From assembly GCA_021372695.1 (NCBI GenBank), contig JAJFTY010000195.1:1-15117 (forward strand): a DNA stretch of 15,117 nucleotides, written 5' to 3'. Below are positions 7,593 through 14,173 of this stretch, in pieces. The position numbers and the translations under genes were made by a program. Under the pieces are notes generated by a model. The model saw only the letters and a program-made list of their open reading frames with translations. It was not told the origin of the DNA and ran no database searches. Origin of the DNA: Deltaproteobacteria bacterium. Its GTDB lineage: Bacteria > Desulfobacterota > Syntrophia > Syntrophales > UBA5619. Within the stretch, counting starts at the first letter, position 1; each line of letters opens with the position of its first letter.

Positions 7593-8564
7593 CTATTCAG
7601 CGCAGGGTGCTACCGACTCCCCCGTCCGTGCGCTTTCCGCTGCCCCGAGGATCTCCCGGGCGCGGCCGACGTCCCGGCCGATTTGCGCGATCAGCTCGTC
7701 GACGCTTCCGAAGCGCACCTCCTCGCGGAGCCGGTCGACGAAGAGGACCTCCAGGGATTCTCCGTAGATATCCCCCTGAAAATCGAGAATGAAGACCTCG
7801 ATCGACTGCCGCTGGTCGGCAAAGGTCGGGTTGACGCCGATGTTGAGGACCCCGGCGTAGCGCTTCCCCCGCCGGATGACCCTGACGGCGTAGACGCCGC
7901 GGGCCGGAACCAGCTCCTTCTCGGCGGCGATATTGGCCGTGGGGAAGCCGAGCTTCACCCCCCGCCGGTTCCCGGAGACCACTGGGCCGCGGAGATTGTA
8001 GGGCCGGCCGAGCAGGGTCCCGGCCAACCGGACGTCGCCTTTGAGCAGGGCCTCCCGGATCCTGGTGCTGCTGATCACGGTCTCCCCCACGCAGTGGGCC
8101 TCGATCACCTCGACGTCGAACCCCAGCCTGCGGCCCGCTTCGGTTAGGAAGGCCTCGTTCCCCTCCTTGCCCCGGCCGAAGGTGTAGTCGTGGCCGATGA
8201 CGATCCGCCCGCACCGGAGCTTCTCCCAGAGGATGCCCTGGACGAACTCCGCCGCCGTGGTCCGGGCGTATTCGAGGGAGAAGGGGATCAGGATGAAGGC
8301 GTCGAGCCCGAGGCCGGCCAGGAGGTCGATCTTCTCCTCCTCGGTCGTGATCAGGTAGAAGGGGCGCTTCTCGGGGTGGAGGACCTGCTTGGGATGGGGA
8401 GCGAAGCTGATCGCCACGGCCGGGCGGCCTGCGGCGCGCGCCTCTTCCACGAGCTTCCGGAAGATGAACCGGTGGGCGAGATGGACCCCGTCGAAGTTGC
8501 CGATGGTCACAAAGGCGCCCTTAAGGCTTTCGGGGATCTTCTCGCTGCCGCGGATCACGTCCAT
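7593..8564 (-). CDS. ribF: Bifunctional riboflavin kinase / FAD synthetase
   Basis: It phosphorylates riboflavin to FMN and adenylates FMN to FAD. The 323-residue protein has the N-terminal nucleotidyltransferase domain with GNFDGVHLAHR (22-32), the IGHDYTFGRGKEG segment and ISSTRIREALLKGDV, then the C-terminal riboflavin kinase domain with GVKLGFPTANI, the GVYAVRV strand, GVLNIGVNPTF and the late FVDRLREEVRFGSVDELIAQI. Length is typical. The frame runs on to 8615, but the ATG at 8562-8564 has caggag seven bases ahead and starts at the conserved N terminus, so I take that start. It heads a probable two-gene minus-strand operon with the URO-D-like gene. Confidence 0.95.
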   Translation of the reverse strand: MDVIRGSEKIPESLKGAFVTIGNFDGVHLAHRFIFRKLVEEARAAGRPAVAISFAPHPKQVLHPEKRPFYLITTEEEKIDLLAGLGLDAFILIPFSLEYARTTAAEFVQGILWEKLRCGRIVIGHDYTFGRGKEGNEAFLTEAGRRLGFDVEVIEAHCVGETVISSTRIREALLKGDVRLAGTLLGRPYNLRGPVVSGNRRGVKLGFPTANIAAEKELVPARGVYAVRVIRRGKRYAGVLNIGVNPTFADQRQSIEVFILDFQGDIYGESLEVLFVDRLREEVRFGSVDELIAQIGRDVGRAREILGAAESARTGESVAPCAE

Positions 8565-8605
8565 CGTTTGCTCCTGCCGCTCCTGCCCTGCTCCATGGGG
8601 CCGAT

Positions 8606-8633
8606 ACCATAGCATCTATCGCGCCAAATTCAA
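8606..8633 (-). promoter_or_regulatory. Candidate promoter for ribF
   Basis: Read on the minus strand: TTGAAT (8633-8628), 16-base spacer, TATGGT (8611-8606). Transcription would start near 8599, leaving about 35 bases of leader before the ribF ATG. Four of six matches in each box. No FMN riboswitch can fit in a leader this short. Confidence 0.4.
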
Positions 8634-8718
8634 GCGAATTGTGGGCTTTGCCGGGCGCCGGCCAGCCCCCAGGACTGTCTCTCACTACGGTCGTCGTTCC
8701 AGAGAACCCAACCCTCCC

Positions 8719-8746
8719 GTCATTCCGGCGAAAGCCGGAATCCAGG
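8719..8746 (+). repeat. Clean copy of the dispersed REP-like inverted repeat
   Basis: Perfect 8-base arms attccggc (8722-8729) and gccggaat (8734-8741) around a GAAA tetraloop, flanked by gtc and ccagg. Two degenerate copies occur at 220-316 in the opposite orientation. Near-identical gtcattccggcgaaagccgg elements are common in GC-rich proteobacterial and related genomes. It lies in the 485-base spacer between ribF and the SRPBCC gene. Confidence 0.75.
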
Positions 8747-8790
8747 GATCGTAGGGCTACCATGATGACAAAGCATGCGCCAATAAATCA

Positions 8791-8819
8791 TTGACAACCG
8801 CTGGTTGAAGGTGTTTAAG
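8791..8819 (+). promoter_or_regulatory. Candidate promoter at the start of the accessory region
   Basis: A consensus -35 TTGACA (8791-8796), exactly 17 bases, then TTTAAG (8814-8819; four of six). It points into the recombinase relic and the SRPBCC gene that starts at 9050. The long untranslated stretch that would follow suggests it once served the truncated gene, or serves the downstream run. Confidence 0.45.
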
Positions 8820-8921
8820 TGCCGTCACACTTCAACAGAACGATCTTGTTTCTCGTCACAGGCTCCAAGGTTTCTTCTGAATGTTTCCATGGTTCTTGGG
8901 GGCATAGGAATGACCGGACCA

Positions 8922-9053
8922 GCATTGCCGTTGAAAATCAGAGCTATCCAGCGGACCAATTTGTCCGAGATCGGATTGACGAAGCGGGCTGCGTGCCAGA
9001 TGTTTCGGCATTCGCCTGCAACCCACCTGAAAGAAACCATGAAAGCAACATGA
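8922..9053 (+). pseudogene. Relic of a tyrosine recombinase (XerC/integron-integrase-like box II region)
   Basis: In the frame that stops at TGA 9051-9053, the peptide ends IRAIQRTNLSEIGLTKRAACQ plus MFRHSPATHLKE (written here in two parts). This matches the conserved stretch of tyrosine recombinases, particularly XerC/IntI-like ones, around the catalytic H-x-x-R-H box (family pattern [21 protein letters not shown]). The first His of the box is Gln here. The expected continuation (GYDIRTVQELLGH and the catalytic Tyr) is absent: the frame runs directly into the SRPBCC start by an ATGA overlap. Upstream (8805-8920) I see no N-terminal recombinase sequence in this frame. So only about 35 residues of the gene survive. 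The match is by eye; assignment to a subfamily is uncertain. Confidence 0.55.
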
Positions 9054-9499
9054 GCAACCACCAGTTAGAGTCAGAAATTGATATTGCTGCGACGCCGGAG
9101 CGAGTCTGGTCAATTCTCACCGACTTTTCGGCTTATCCTGGTTGGAATCCCTTCATCAGGTCTATCCGAGGAACACCAGACTTGGGAACCTCGCTTGTCG
9201 TGAGAATACAACCTAGCGGAACCAAAGGCATGACATTTCGTCCAATTGTTCAAGCCGCCGTCCCAGGGCAAGAACTTCGCTGGCTTGGTCGGTTCCTGAT
9301 GCCAGGCCTGTTTGACGGTGAGCATCAATTCTCCATCCACCCGATCGCTGAGGGAAAAATTCCGTTTCGGCAGAGCGAACGCTTCAGCGGCATACTTGTT
9401 CCTGTCTTCAAAGGCACATTGAACAGGTATACGAGAAGAGGGTTCGAGGAAATGAATCAGGCACTCAAAATAAGGGCTGAATCACAATTGAACGCATGA
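9050..9499 (+). CDS. SRPBCC (START/polyketide-cyclase-like) family protein
   Basis: A 149-residue protein with the SRPBCC start pattern: a first strand ESEIDIAATPERVWSILTDFSAYPGWNPFI (residues about 7-36), where helix and W-N-P-F are typical. The family folds as a helix-grip with a deep ligand pocket and includes polyketide cyclases, CalC/AHSA1-like proteins and lipid carriers; ligand cannot be inferred. The central part (GQELRWLGRFLMPGLFDGEHQF) also fits. The frame is open to 8819, but the upstream part overlaps the recombinase relic and has no family similarity; ATG 9050 begins at the domain. No strong ribosome site precedes it (gaaagcaac), an oddity that may reflect the recent truncation upstream. 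Codon use is less GC-rich than in ribF or the ligase. Confidence 0.8.
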   Translation: MSNHQLESEIDIAATPERVWSILTDFSAYPGWNPFIRSIRGTPDLGTSLVVRIQPSGTKGMTFRPIVQAAVPGQELRWLGRFLMPGLFDGEHQFSIHPIAEGKIPFRQSERFSGILVPVFKGTLNRYTRRGFEEMNQALKIRAESQLNA

Positions 9500-9509
9500 C
9501 CCTTGGATG

Positions 9510-9535
9510 GAGCCGACTCATCACAGTCGCGGCTC
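9510..9535. other. Bulged inverted repeat after the SRPBCC gene
   Basis: Arms gagccgact (9510-9518) and agtcgcggctc (9525-9535) pair over nine bases with a two-base bulge around the loop catcac. It lies 10 bases after the SRPBCC stop. No T-run follows, so it is not a classical terminator; a rho-dependent end or mRNA-protecting hairpin is possible. Confidence 0.45.
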
Positions 9536-9587
9536 GTCATAGGTGTTCGCCAGATCAAGAAAGGCGATAGAGGGGTGACGACAGGGA

Positions 9588-10067
9588 ATGATCCTTCGTC
9601 GGGTGAGTGCATTGGGGATTCTTCTCAGCGCGTTTGTGGGCCTGGGGGTCCTCTCGTTCCTGGGAAACCGTGTCCTCTCAGGGATCTTCATCGTGACCGC
9701 GCTCGTGGTTGTGGTCAGGCACGGTTTCAGGCTCTGCCCGCGCTGCTCGAATCTCGCGTGTGGTTTCAACCCGCATCGACTGGGCGGCAAAGGATCTTTC
9801 GGGCCGGATGACTGTCACGGCGGCGAGTTCTCGAACATGCCGATCACGCGGACGACGGTGGTACCGCTTTTGATCACAGGGGCGCTCGCAGGAATCGGCG
9901 CATGGCAATACAGCCCCGTCGCAGCGATCGTCCTGGCGGCGGCGATATTGACCGCGCACTTCGTGTTCCGGGAGCTCACCTGCCGCCACTGCGGAAATGA
10001 CTGCGTCGGCAACTGCAACGTGCGGTACCGGGAGTGGAAGGTTGCCCGGCAGCGACTCGGGAGATGA
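9588..10067 (+). CDS. Four-helix membrane protein with two cysteine clusters, unrecognised
   Basis: A 159-residue protein I cannot assign to a family. Hydrophobic segments lie at about 7-24, 29-44, 90-106 and 110-127. Two cysteine clusters follow the second and fourth helix: C50-x2-C53-x4-C58 with C76, and C132-x2-C135-x3-C139-x3-C143. With four helices both clusters fall on the same side of the membrane, so they could form one or two metal sites (zinc-ribbon-like or iron-sulfur) or disulfides. ATG 9588 has gaggggtgacgacaggga ahead, with either a close or a distant purine run, so the start is only moderately secure. The next gene starts four bases after the stop, strong evidence of translational coupling with the methyltransferase. 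Confidence 0.7.
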   Translation: MILRRVSALGILLSAFVGLGVLSFLGNRVLSGIFIVTALVVVVRHGFRLCPRCSNLACGFNPHRLGGKGSFGPDDCHGGEFSNMPITRTTVVPLLITGALAGIGAWQYSPVAAIVLAAAILTAHFVFRELTCRHCGNDCVGNCNVRYREWKVARQRLGR

Positions 10068-10071
10068 TGCC

Positions 10072-10593
10072 GTGAGCACGCCCTATCTGGTCTTTGCCGG
10101 CCTATTCTTGATGGCACTCGTCGTCCGCGACGTGTATGAGCTCCTCAAGAGGGCCGGTCGCATCGACACCAGGAACAGACTCCTGTTCGCGGTGGTGTTC
10201 ACATCCATGTGCGTGATGTGGATCAGCTGGTTCGCCATGGGTGCCTTCGACCCCACGCGGTTTCCGGTCCCGGGAACGCTTCGGGCGATCGGCCTTGGCG
10301 CCGTGGTCCTGGGATTCGTACTGGCCCTAGGGGGCATGTGGGAGCTCAAGGGGGTCGAGAACATCGACCACCTGGTGACCACGGGTCTGTTCTCAAGAAT
10401 CCGTCACCCGATGTACGTCGGGTTCATTCTCTGGATTCTCGGCTGGAGCGCATACCAGGGCGCAGTCGCGACCTCTGCCCTCGGAGTCCTCGGCGTCCTG
10501 AGCGTCGTGTGGTGGCGCCACCTCGAAGAGACAGTGCTGTTGTCGAGCTACGGCTCGGCGTATGCAGAGTACCGAGCGAGAACGTGGTTCTGA
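10072..10593 (+). CDS. Isoprenylcysteine carboxyl methyltransferase (ICMT/PEMT) family membrane protein
   Basis: A 173-residue integral membrane protein with about five hydrophobic segments (4-22, 38-56, 71-90, 114-130, 132-148). The C-terminal half carries the SAM-binding signature of the ICMT/phospholipid methyltransferase family: RHPMYVG (111-117), E152-E153 and YGSAYAEYRART (160-171). Bacterial members methylate varied substrates (isoprenoid thiols, phospholipids, small molecules) or have unknown roles; bacterial proteins are not known to need prenyl-Cys methylation. Start GTG 10072 has gggag eight bases ahead and sits four bases after the previous stop. The open frame reaches back to 9997, inside the previous gene, and is not used. 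The partnership with the Cys-rich protein suggests they act together. Confidence 0.8.
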   Translation: MSTPYLVFAGLFLMALVVRDVYELLKRAGRIDTRNRLLFAVVFTSMCVMWISWFAMGAFDPTRFPVPGTLRAIGLGAVVLGFVLALGGMWELKGVENIDHLVTTGLFSRIRHPMYVGFILWILGWSAYQGAVATSALGVLGVLSVVWWRHLEETVLLSSYGSAYAEYRARTWF

Positions 10594-10692
10594 GCCCAGG
10601 GCGAGTGGTCGCATTCCGAGCGAAGTCTCGGACCTCCCGCCAGCGGGTAACGCAAACCGTTATGGATAAAATGGATTCGCCGCGCGTGGTCG

Positions 10693-10708
10693 GTTCGGTG
10701 CACCGAAC
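10693..10708. other. Perfect 16-base palindrome upstream of the lipoprotein gene
   Basis: gttcggtgcaccgaac is fully self-complementary (arms 10693-10700 and 10701-10708, no spacer). It lies in the 219-base non-coding stretch between the methyltransferase and the lipoprotein, about 105 bases before the lipoprotein start. A perfect spacerless palindrome is more like a dimeric-protein operator than an RNA hairpin. A weaker repeat, taacg-N5-cgtta, lies at 10648-10662. Confidence 0.4.
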
Positions 10709-10812
10709 TGACTTAACCATTCGTCATTGCTATCGTTACTGCGACACCACTGAACATTTTGCCGGCGGAACCTGCGAGAGATGGATCAGACAAATCAGCG
10801 AGGGGGGAGGGA

Positions 10813-11586
10813 ATGATCGTCGATAAGAAAGGATTTTGCGCGTCCGTCGTATTGCTGGGGATCCTTCTTCAGGGCTGTGTCACTTCGCCGAACAAGGCAC
10901 TGGTGAAGAATGATCTGCAATCGGTCAATCAAATCAAGGTCATTCGGTATGAGTTCCCGGGGTACATGAAAGAGACAACTGGATCGAAGGTGGCCTCGAT
11001 AGCCATTGCGGCGCCATTCATGATATTCGGGGCCATCGGCGGTGGCATAGGCGGTGGCCTCTCCGCATCTGTAAAGTCATCGATGATGACGACCGCAGGG
11101 AAAGAGATGCAGAGCAAATACAATTTGCCTGACTTTGCCGAACTCGTACATAAAGAATTCGCTGACAAACTGCCGAAGGCCGTTCCTGATTTGCCGGAAA
11201 TCGTTGAAGAGCCCGGCGCCGCAAATGATGACTATCAGAATCCATCTGAATGTGTATTGTCCATCAGATCTCTCGTGATCGTGTCAGATGGTGAAGGTTT
11301 CCAGGCGCAGACTGCGGCTCAGTTGGTGGACTCCTCGCAAAACATCCTCTGGAAAAAGAAGACTTCCTATCGATCGAGCGATCTCGACCGTCCGTGCGAA
11401 TTCGAGGAGCTGGAGGCTGATGACGGGAAGGCGTTGCACGGGGAAATCGCTTTCGCGGTGGAGAAGACGGTTTCAGAGTTGATTGATCATATTGTGACTG
11501 GAATCGACGTGGAGCAACCGGTTAAGGCCGTAAAGCAAACGCATATGACCGAACAGAAAGTTGATCCTTTTGTCATCCGCCGGTGA
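10813..11586 (+). CDS. Predicted lipoprotein, unrecognised family
   Basis: A 257-residue protein with a lipoprotein signal: MIVDKK start, hydrophobic core, and lipobox LQGC with Cys22. After the lipobox come a charged segment, a Gly-rich hydrophobic stretch (about 60-84, APFMIFGAIGGGIGGGL), perhaps membrane-inserting or a loop, and a soluble alpha/beta part with GEGFQAQTAAQLVDSSQNILWKKKTSYRS. That last pattern resembles small outer-membrane-associated lipoproteins that build a strand-rich domain, but I cannot name a family. ATG 10813 has ggggggaggg immediately before it; the upstream extension to 10759 lacks a signal peptide and is rejected. It is followed by another lipoprotein gene after 67 bases. 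Confidence 0.75.
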   Translation: MIVDKKGFCASVVLLGILLQGCVTSPNKALVKNDLQSVNQIKVIRYEFPGYMKETTGSKVASIAIAAPFMIFGAIGGGIGGGLSASVKSSMMTTAGKEMQSKYNLPDFAELVHKEFADKLPKAVPDLPEIVEEPGAANDDYQNPSECVLSIRSLVIVSDGEGFQAQTAAQLVDSSQNILWKKKTSYRSSDLDRPCEFEELEADDGKALHGEIAFAVEKTVSELIDHIVTGIDVEQPVKAVKQTHMTEQKVDPFVIRR

Positions 11587-11653
11587 GAGGGGCCGTGGGG
11601 CAAATTCTTTGACGGATCGCAAACCGCCTTGAATGGAAGGAGGAATAGTGATT

Positions 11654-12247
11654 ATGAGTAATCTTATCAACAGACTATCAGTGATATTGTTGATACTGAG
11701 CATGCTCTATGGCTGCGCGAGCAAGATTATGATTCCGGCTTCTCCAGTCACCTCCCCCAACAACGAAAAGGCCTTGGTCACATTCCTGATGTCGTCGTCC
11801 TGGCAGAATCACGCCGGTCGGCGATCCGGTCCACCCGAAGAATTCGATATATGGGACAGCGAGAAGTTTATTGGAGCACTTTCCATAAATACATACTTTC
11901 AATATGTGGCCGATCCTGGTGAACATCTTTTCGTGGCGCGAGGCGGAAATTGGTCATTTGTCAAAGCAGATTTGCGTTCCGGGAAGAGGTACTATGTATT
12001 TCTCAATGCATATCCCATGTTTTTTCGCAGAGATGGAGTTATCCTTCAGCCAGTGACGGTTGGAGATAAGGCATTAATCGCCGAGGTACCATGGTACTTG
12101 GATAATTTAAAACCGGTATCGGTTATTAAAGAAAGATACGGTGATTACATCAAAGATAGAATTATTGAGGTCAAAAATGAGATAATTATCTTTTCTCAGT
12201 CTACTGAATATGGCTTCTCATCGTTAGAGGCACAAGATGGTTTATGA
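11654..12247 (+). CDS. Predicted lipoprotein with DUF2846-like domain
   Basis: A 197-residue protein with a signal peptide and lipobox LYGC (Cys21). The middle (about 60-120) has FDIWDSEKFIGALSINTYF, YVADPGEHLFVARGG and LRSGKRYYVFLNAYP, a pattern like DUF2846 and other small strand-rich domains of envelope lipoproteins (a displayed 'identity', a Gly-His turn, then Gly-Lys-x-Tyr-Tyr). The assignment is by eye and weak. aaggagga ends nine bases before ATG 11654; an in-frame ATG at 11633 precedes the ribosome site and would lengthen the charged start, so I reject it. This is one of the most AT-rich genes of the window, unlike the core part. The role is unknown. Confidence 0.7.
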   Translation: MSNLINRLSVILLILSMLYGCASKIMIPASPVTSPNNEKALVTFLMSSSWQNHAGRRSGPPEEFDIWDSEKFIGALSINTYFQYVADPGEHLFVARGGNWSFVKADLRSGKRYYVFLNAYPMFFRRDGVILQPVTVGDKALIAEVPWYLDNLKPVSVIKERYGDYIKDRIIEVKNEIIIFSQSTEYGFSSLEAQDGL

Positions 12248-12280
12248 TCGAAAATACAGATATTTAACCCCGCAATACGC

Positions 12281-12324
12281 CCTGATGCGCGGTGCCCGCG
12301 CTCCAGGTGATGGCTGGCATCAGG
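12281..12324. other. Nested inverted repeat between two lipoprotein genes
   Basis: Outer arms cctgatgc (12281-12288) and gcatcagg (12317-12324) enclose a hairpin with perfect six-base arms gcgcgg (12287-12292) and ccgcgc (12296-12301) and a tgc loop; the two stems share two bases. It lies about 35 bases after the lipoprotein stop. There is no T-run, so it could be a rho-dependent end, an mRNA processing site or a decayed element end. Confidence 0.4.
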
Positions 12325-12422
12325 CAGCAAGAGACTTTAATCAATCCGCGAGATACGAAGAACCAAACCGGGCAAAGGGCGGTCTCAATGGAAAAAATGA
12401 GATGATACCGAACAGGAATTCC

Positions 12423-13262
12423 ATGAAGCGCACCAGAATGTTTGCGAGACTATTTCTTGTGATGACATGGATCATCTCGGGTTTGGTCTCCTGCTGCCCT
12501 GTCTCCGAAAGGCTCAGTCTCACGGAGACGGGGCAAGTAATACGGGCCAAGAGATTCGTTGACCTCACCCATGCCTTCTCGCCGGGAATTCCTCATTGGC
12601 CCGGCTTTCCCGACGAGAAGAGAGAGATTCTGTACTGGTATGAGCCTGGCGTGGGGCGACTGGGCAGCGGCTTTTATGCGCAATCCTTCACTCTCGTTGG
12701 CCAGTGGGGAACCCATGTGGACTCTCCCGCGCACTTCGTCAAAGGCATGCGGACCGTAGACCAAATCGACGTAAAAGAGATGATAATGCCTTTGGCTGTA
12801 ATCGATGTTCATGAGAAGGTCGCCAAGAATCCAGACTATGCCATCACGATGGAAGACGTTCAGCATTGGGAGAAACAGCATGGCCCCGTCCCGGAGGGAG
12901 CTTTTGTGGCGATGCGCTCGGATTGGTGCAAGCGATGGCCCGATATGGAAGCCATGCAGAACAAAGATGCTTTCGGTATCGCCCACTATCCCGGCTGGAG
13001 CCTGGAAGTGCTTAAGTATCTGTATGAAGATCGCAAGATCACCGCTTCCGGTCATGAAACGACCGATACAGATCCCGGTATCGCGACCTCCAAGGGTGAT
13101 TATTCATTGGAGACATACGTATTGCGACAGAACCACTACCAAATCGAGCTCTTGACCAATTTATCCGAGGTGCCGGAGGCGGGCGCCCTGCTGGTAGCGG
13201 CCTTTCCAAAGCCACTGGGCGGGTCCGGGTTTCCTGCCCGCGTGTTTGCCATCCTGCCGTAG
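12423..13262 (+). CDS. Lipoprotein of the cyclase family (kynurenine formamidase-like, PF04199)
   Basis: A 279-residue protein. A lipoprotein signal (basic MKRTRMFAR, hydrophobic core, lipobox LVSC with Cys24) is followed by a cyclase/KynB-like domain: FVDLTHAFSPGIPHWPGF near residues 45-62, the metal-binding motif QWGTHVDSPAHF (94-105), and GHETTDTDPG (210-219). Family members hydrolyse amide or lactone bonds (formylkynurenine, isatin and others) at a metal centre. The usual first metal-binding His of H-x-GTH-x-D-x-P-x-H is Gln94 here, while His98, Asp100 and His104 are kept. ATG 12423 has aacagga six bases ahead and starts the signal peptide; the frame open from 12237 runs through the inverted repeat region and is rejected. 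Substrate unknown. Confidence 0.8.
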   Translation: MKRTRMFARLFLVMTWIISGLVSCCPVSERLSLTETGQVIRAKRFVDLTHAFSPGIPHWPGFPDEKREILYWYEPGVGRLGSGFYAQSFTLVGQWGTHVDSPAHFVKGMRTVDQIDVKEMIMPLAVIDVHEKVAKNPDYAITMEDVQHWEKQHGPVPEGAFVAMRSDWCKRWPDMEAMQNKDAFGIAHYPGWSLEVLKYLYEDRKITASGHETTDTDPGIATSKGDYSLETYVLRQNHYQIELLTNLSEVPEAGALLVAAFPKPLGGSGFPARVFAILP

Positions 13263-13353
13263 ATGTGCGGCTAATTGAGCCGTTGGAGCCGATCGCTGAC
13301 GCTCCAGCTCCACTTTTCGTTCATTCCGACTGCAAGCGGCCGGAGTGAACCGG

Positions 13354-13433
13354 GCCGCGTCTGCCGCACGTGTCGCCGCCTGTGGCGGACGAACACACGG
13401 CTTGGATGGTCAGCCCCCGGAGCCAAGTTTTCG
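13354..13433 (+). repeat. Diverged intergenic repeat, copy 1
   Basis: This stretch aligns almost without gaps to 13989-14069. The core ggcggacgaaca (13384-13395) is identical in both; the flanks cctg, cgg and the later ggagccaagttttcg are similar. Both copies lie in leaders of unrelated genes, about 90 and 144 bases before the starts. See the findings for interpretation. Confidence 0.55.
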
Positions 13434-13484
13434 TCGGTCCACTGCTCAGCCGTGGCCCAGTCAGGCGCCGGAAGGAGAAATCAT

Positions 13485-13937
13485 TTGAGCACAATGATCA
13501 TGAAAAAGATTCAAGAGATGGTGGATCTCGAAACCCAGGGCTGGGACACCAGGAATCCGGAGCACTTTCTGTCCATGATCCACCCGGATATGGCCTGGCC
13601 CTGGCCGCCGACAGCCGACGCCCATGATCCCATCGACTGGGTCTTTGTGATGGGGAGATTTGACAGGGAACGGTGGCGCAAGAACTGGCAGGAACTTTTT
13701 GATTCCTATGAGTTGGTTCATAACCACCGAAATACCGTGAAGATCGAAGTCTCCCAAGAGCAAGATGCAGCATTCGCCGTGGTCGATATCGACACCCTTT
13801 GGCGGCATAACGTCACGAAGGAAGAGTCTCATTGGAAGGGCCGGGTCTGCAAGATATACACAAAACTATCGACAGGCGAGTGGAAGTTCTACTACCAGAC
13901 AGGAGCCCTCAATTTTCCGCCCAGGAAGGTGCCGTAG
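13485..13937 (+). CDS. SnoaL/NTF2-like family protein
   Basis: A 150-residue cytosolic protein. MVDLETQGWDTRNPEHFLSMIHPDMAWPWPP at its start, FDRERWRKNWQELFDSYELVHN, and DTLWRHNVTKEESHWKGRVCKIYTK in the middle are typical of the NTF2/SnoaL cone-shaped fold, which forms a pocket used by ketosteroid isomerases, polyketide cyclases and many uncharacterised proteins; no catalytic residue can be assigned. The best start is TTG 13485, because gaaggag ends about seven bases before it; ATG 13494 would lie 16 bases from that site. A rare TTG start could lower expression. The gene is alone between two leaders of more than 220 bases. Confidence 0.75.
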   Translation: MSTMIMKKIQEMVDLETQGWDTRNPEHFLSMIHPDMAWPWPPTADAHDPIDWVFVMGRFDRERWRKNWQELFDSYELVHNHRNTVKIEVSQEQDAAFAVVDIDTLWRHNVTKEESHWKGRVCKIYTKLSTGEWKFYYQTGALNFPPRKVP

Positions 13938-13988
13938 CCAGAACATGCGGACGCACACAGGGTGCGAGCCGGCACCGCTGATGCAGCA

Positions 13989-14069
13989 GTCGCGCCTGAC
14001 TCAGCGTGTTTCTCCTGCGGCGGACGAACAGCCGGTCTGAGCGGCCCAACCTCGGGAAACAGGTTTTCG
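13989..14069 (+). repeat. Diverged intergenic repeat, copy 2
   Basis: This is the second copy of the element at 13354-13433, with the identical core at 14019-14030 and ggaaacaggttttcg near the right end. It lies in the leader of the glycosyltransferase gene. It also contains GCCCAAC, a possible integron R''-box match, but no GTTRRRY partner follows, so I do not call attC. Confidence 0.5.
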
Positions 14070-14173
14070 GCGCCCGCCGCCCGGCCGGGCCCCGTCGGCC
14101 TGAGGAACAAGAACTCTGTGCGGAAGGAGCATGAATCTTTGAACGCGGGAGTCGCTTTGCTGGAGAAGCCCAC

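Noticed and set aside
8565..8600. FMN riboswitch upstream of ribF
   Set aside because: The leader implied by the promoter candidate is about 35 bases, too short, and no RFN-element conserved segments are visible.
14042..14069. Integron attC site
   Set aside because: GCCCAAC fits the R'' box but no GTTRRRY R' box with a proper stem follows; copy 1 of the repeat lacks even the R'' match.
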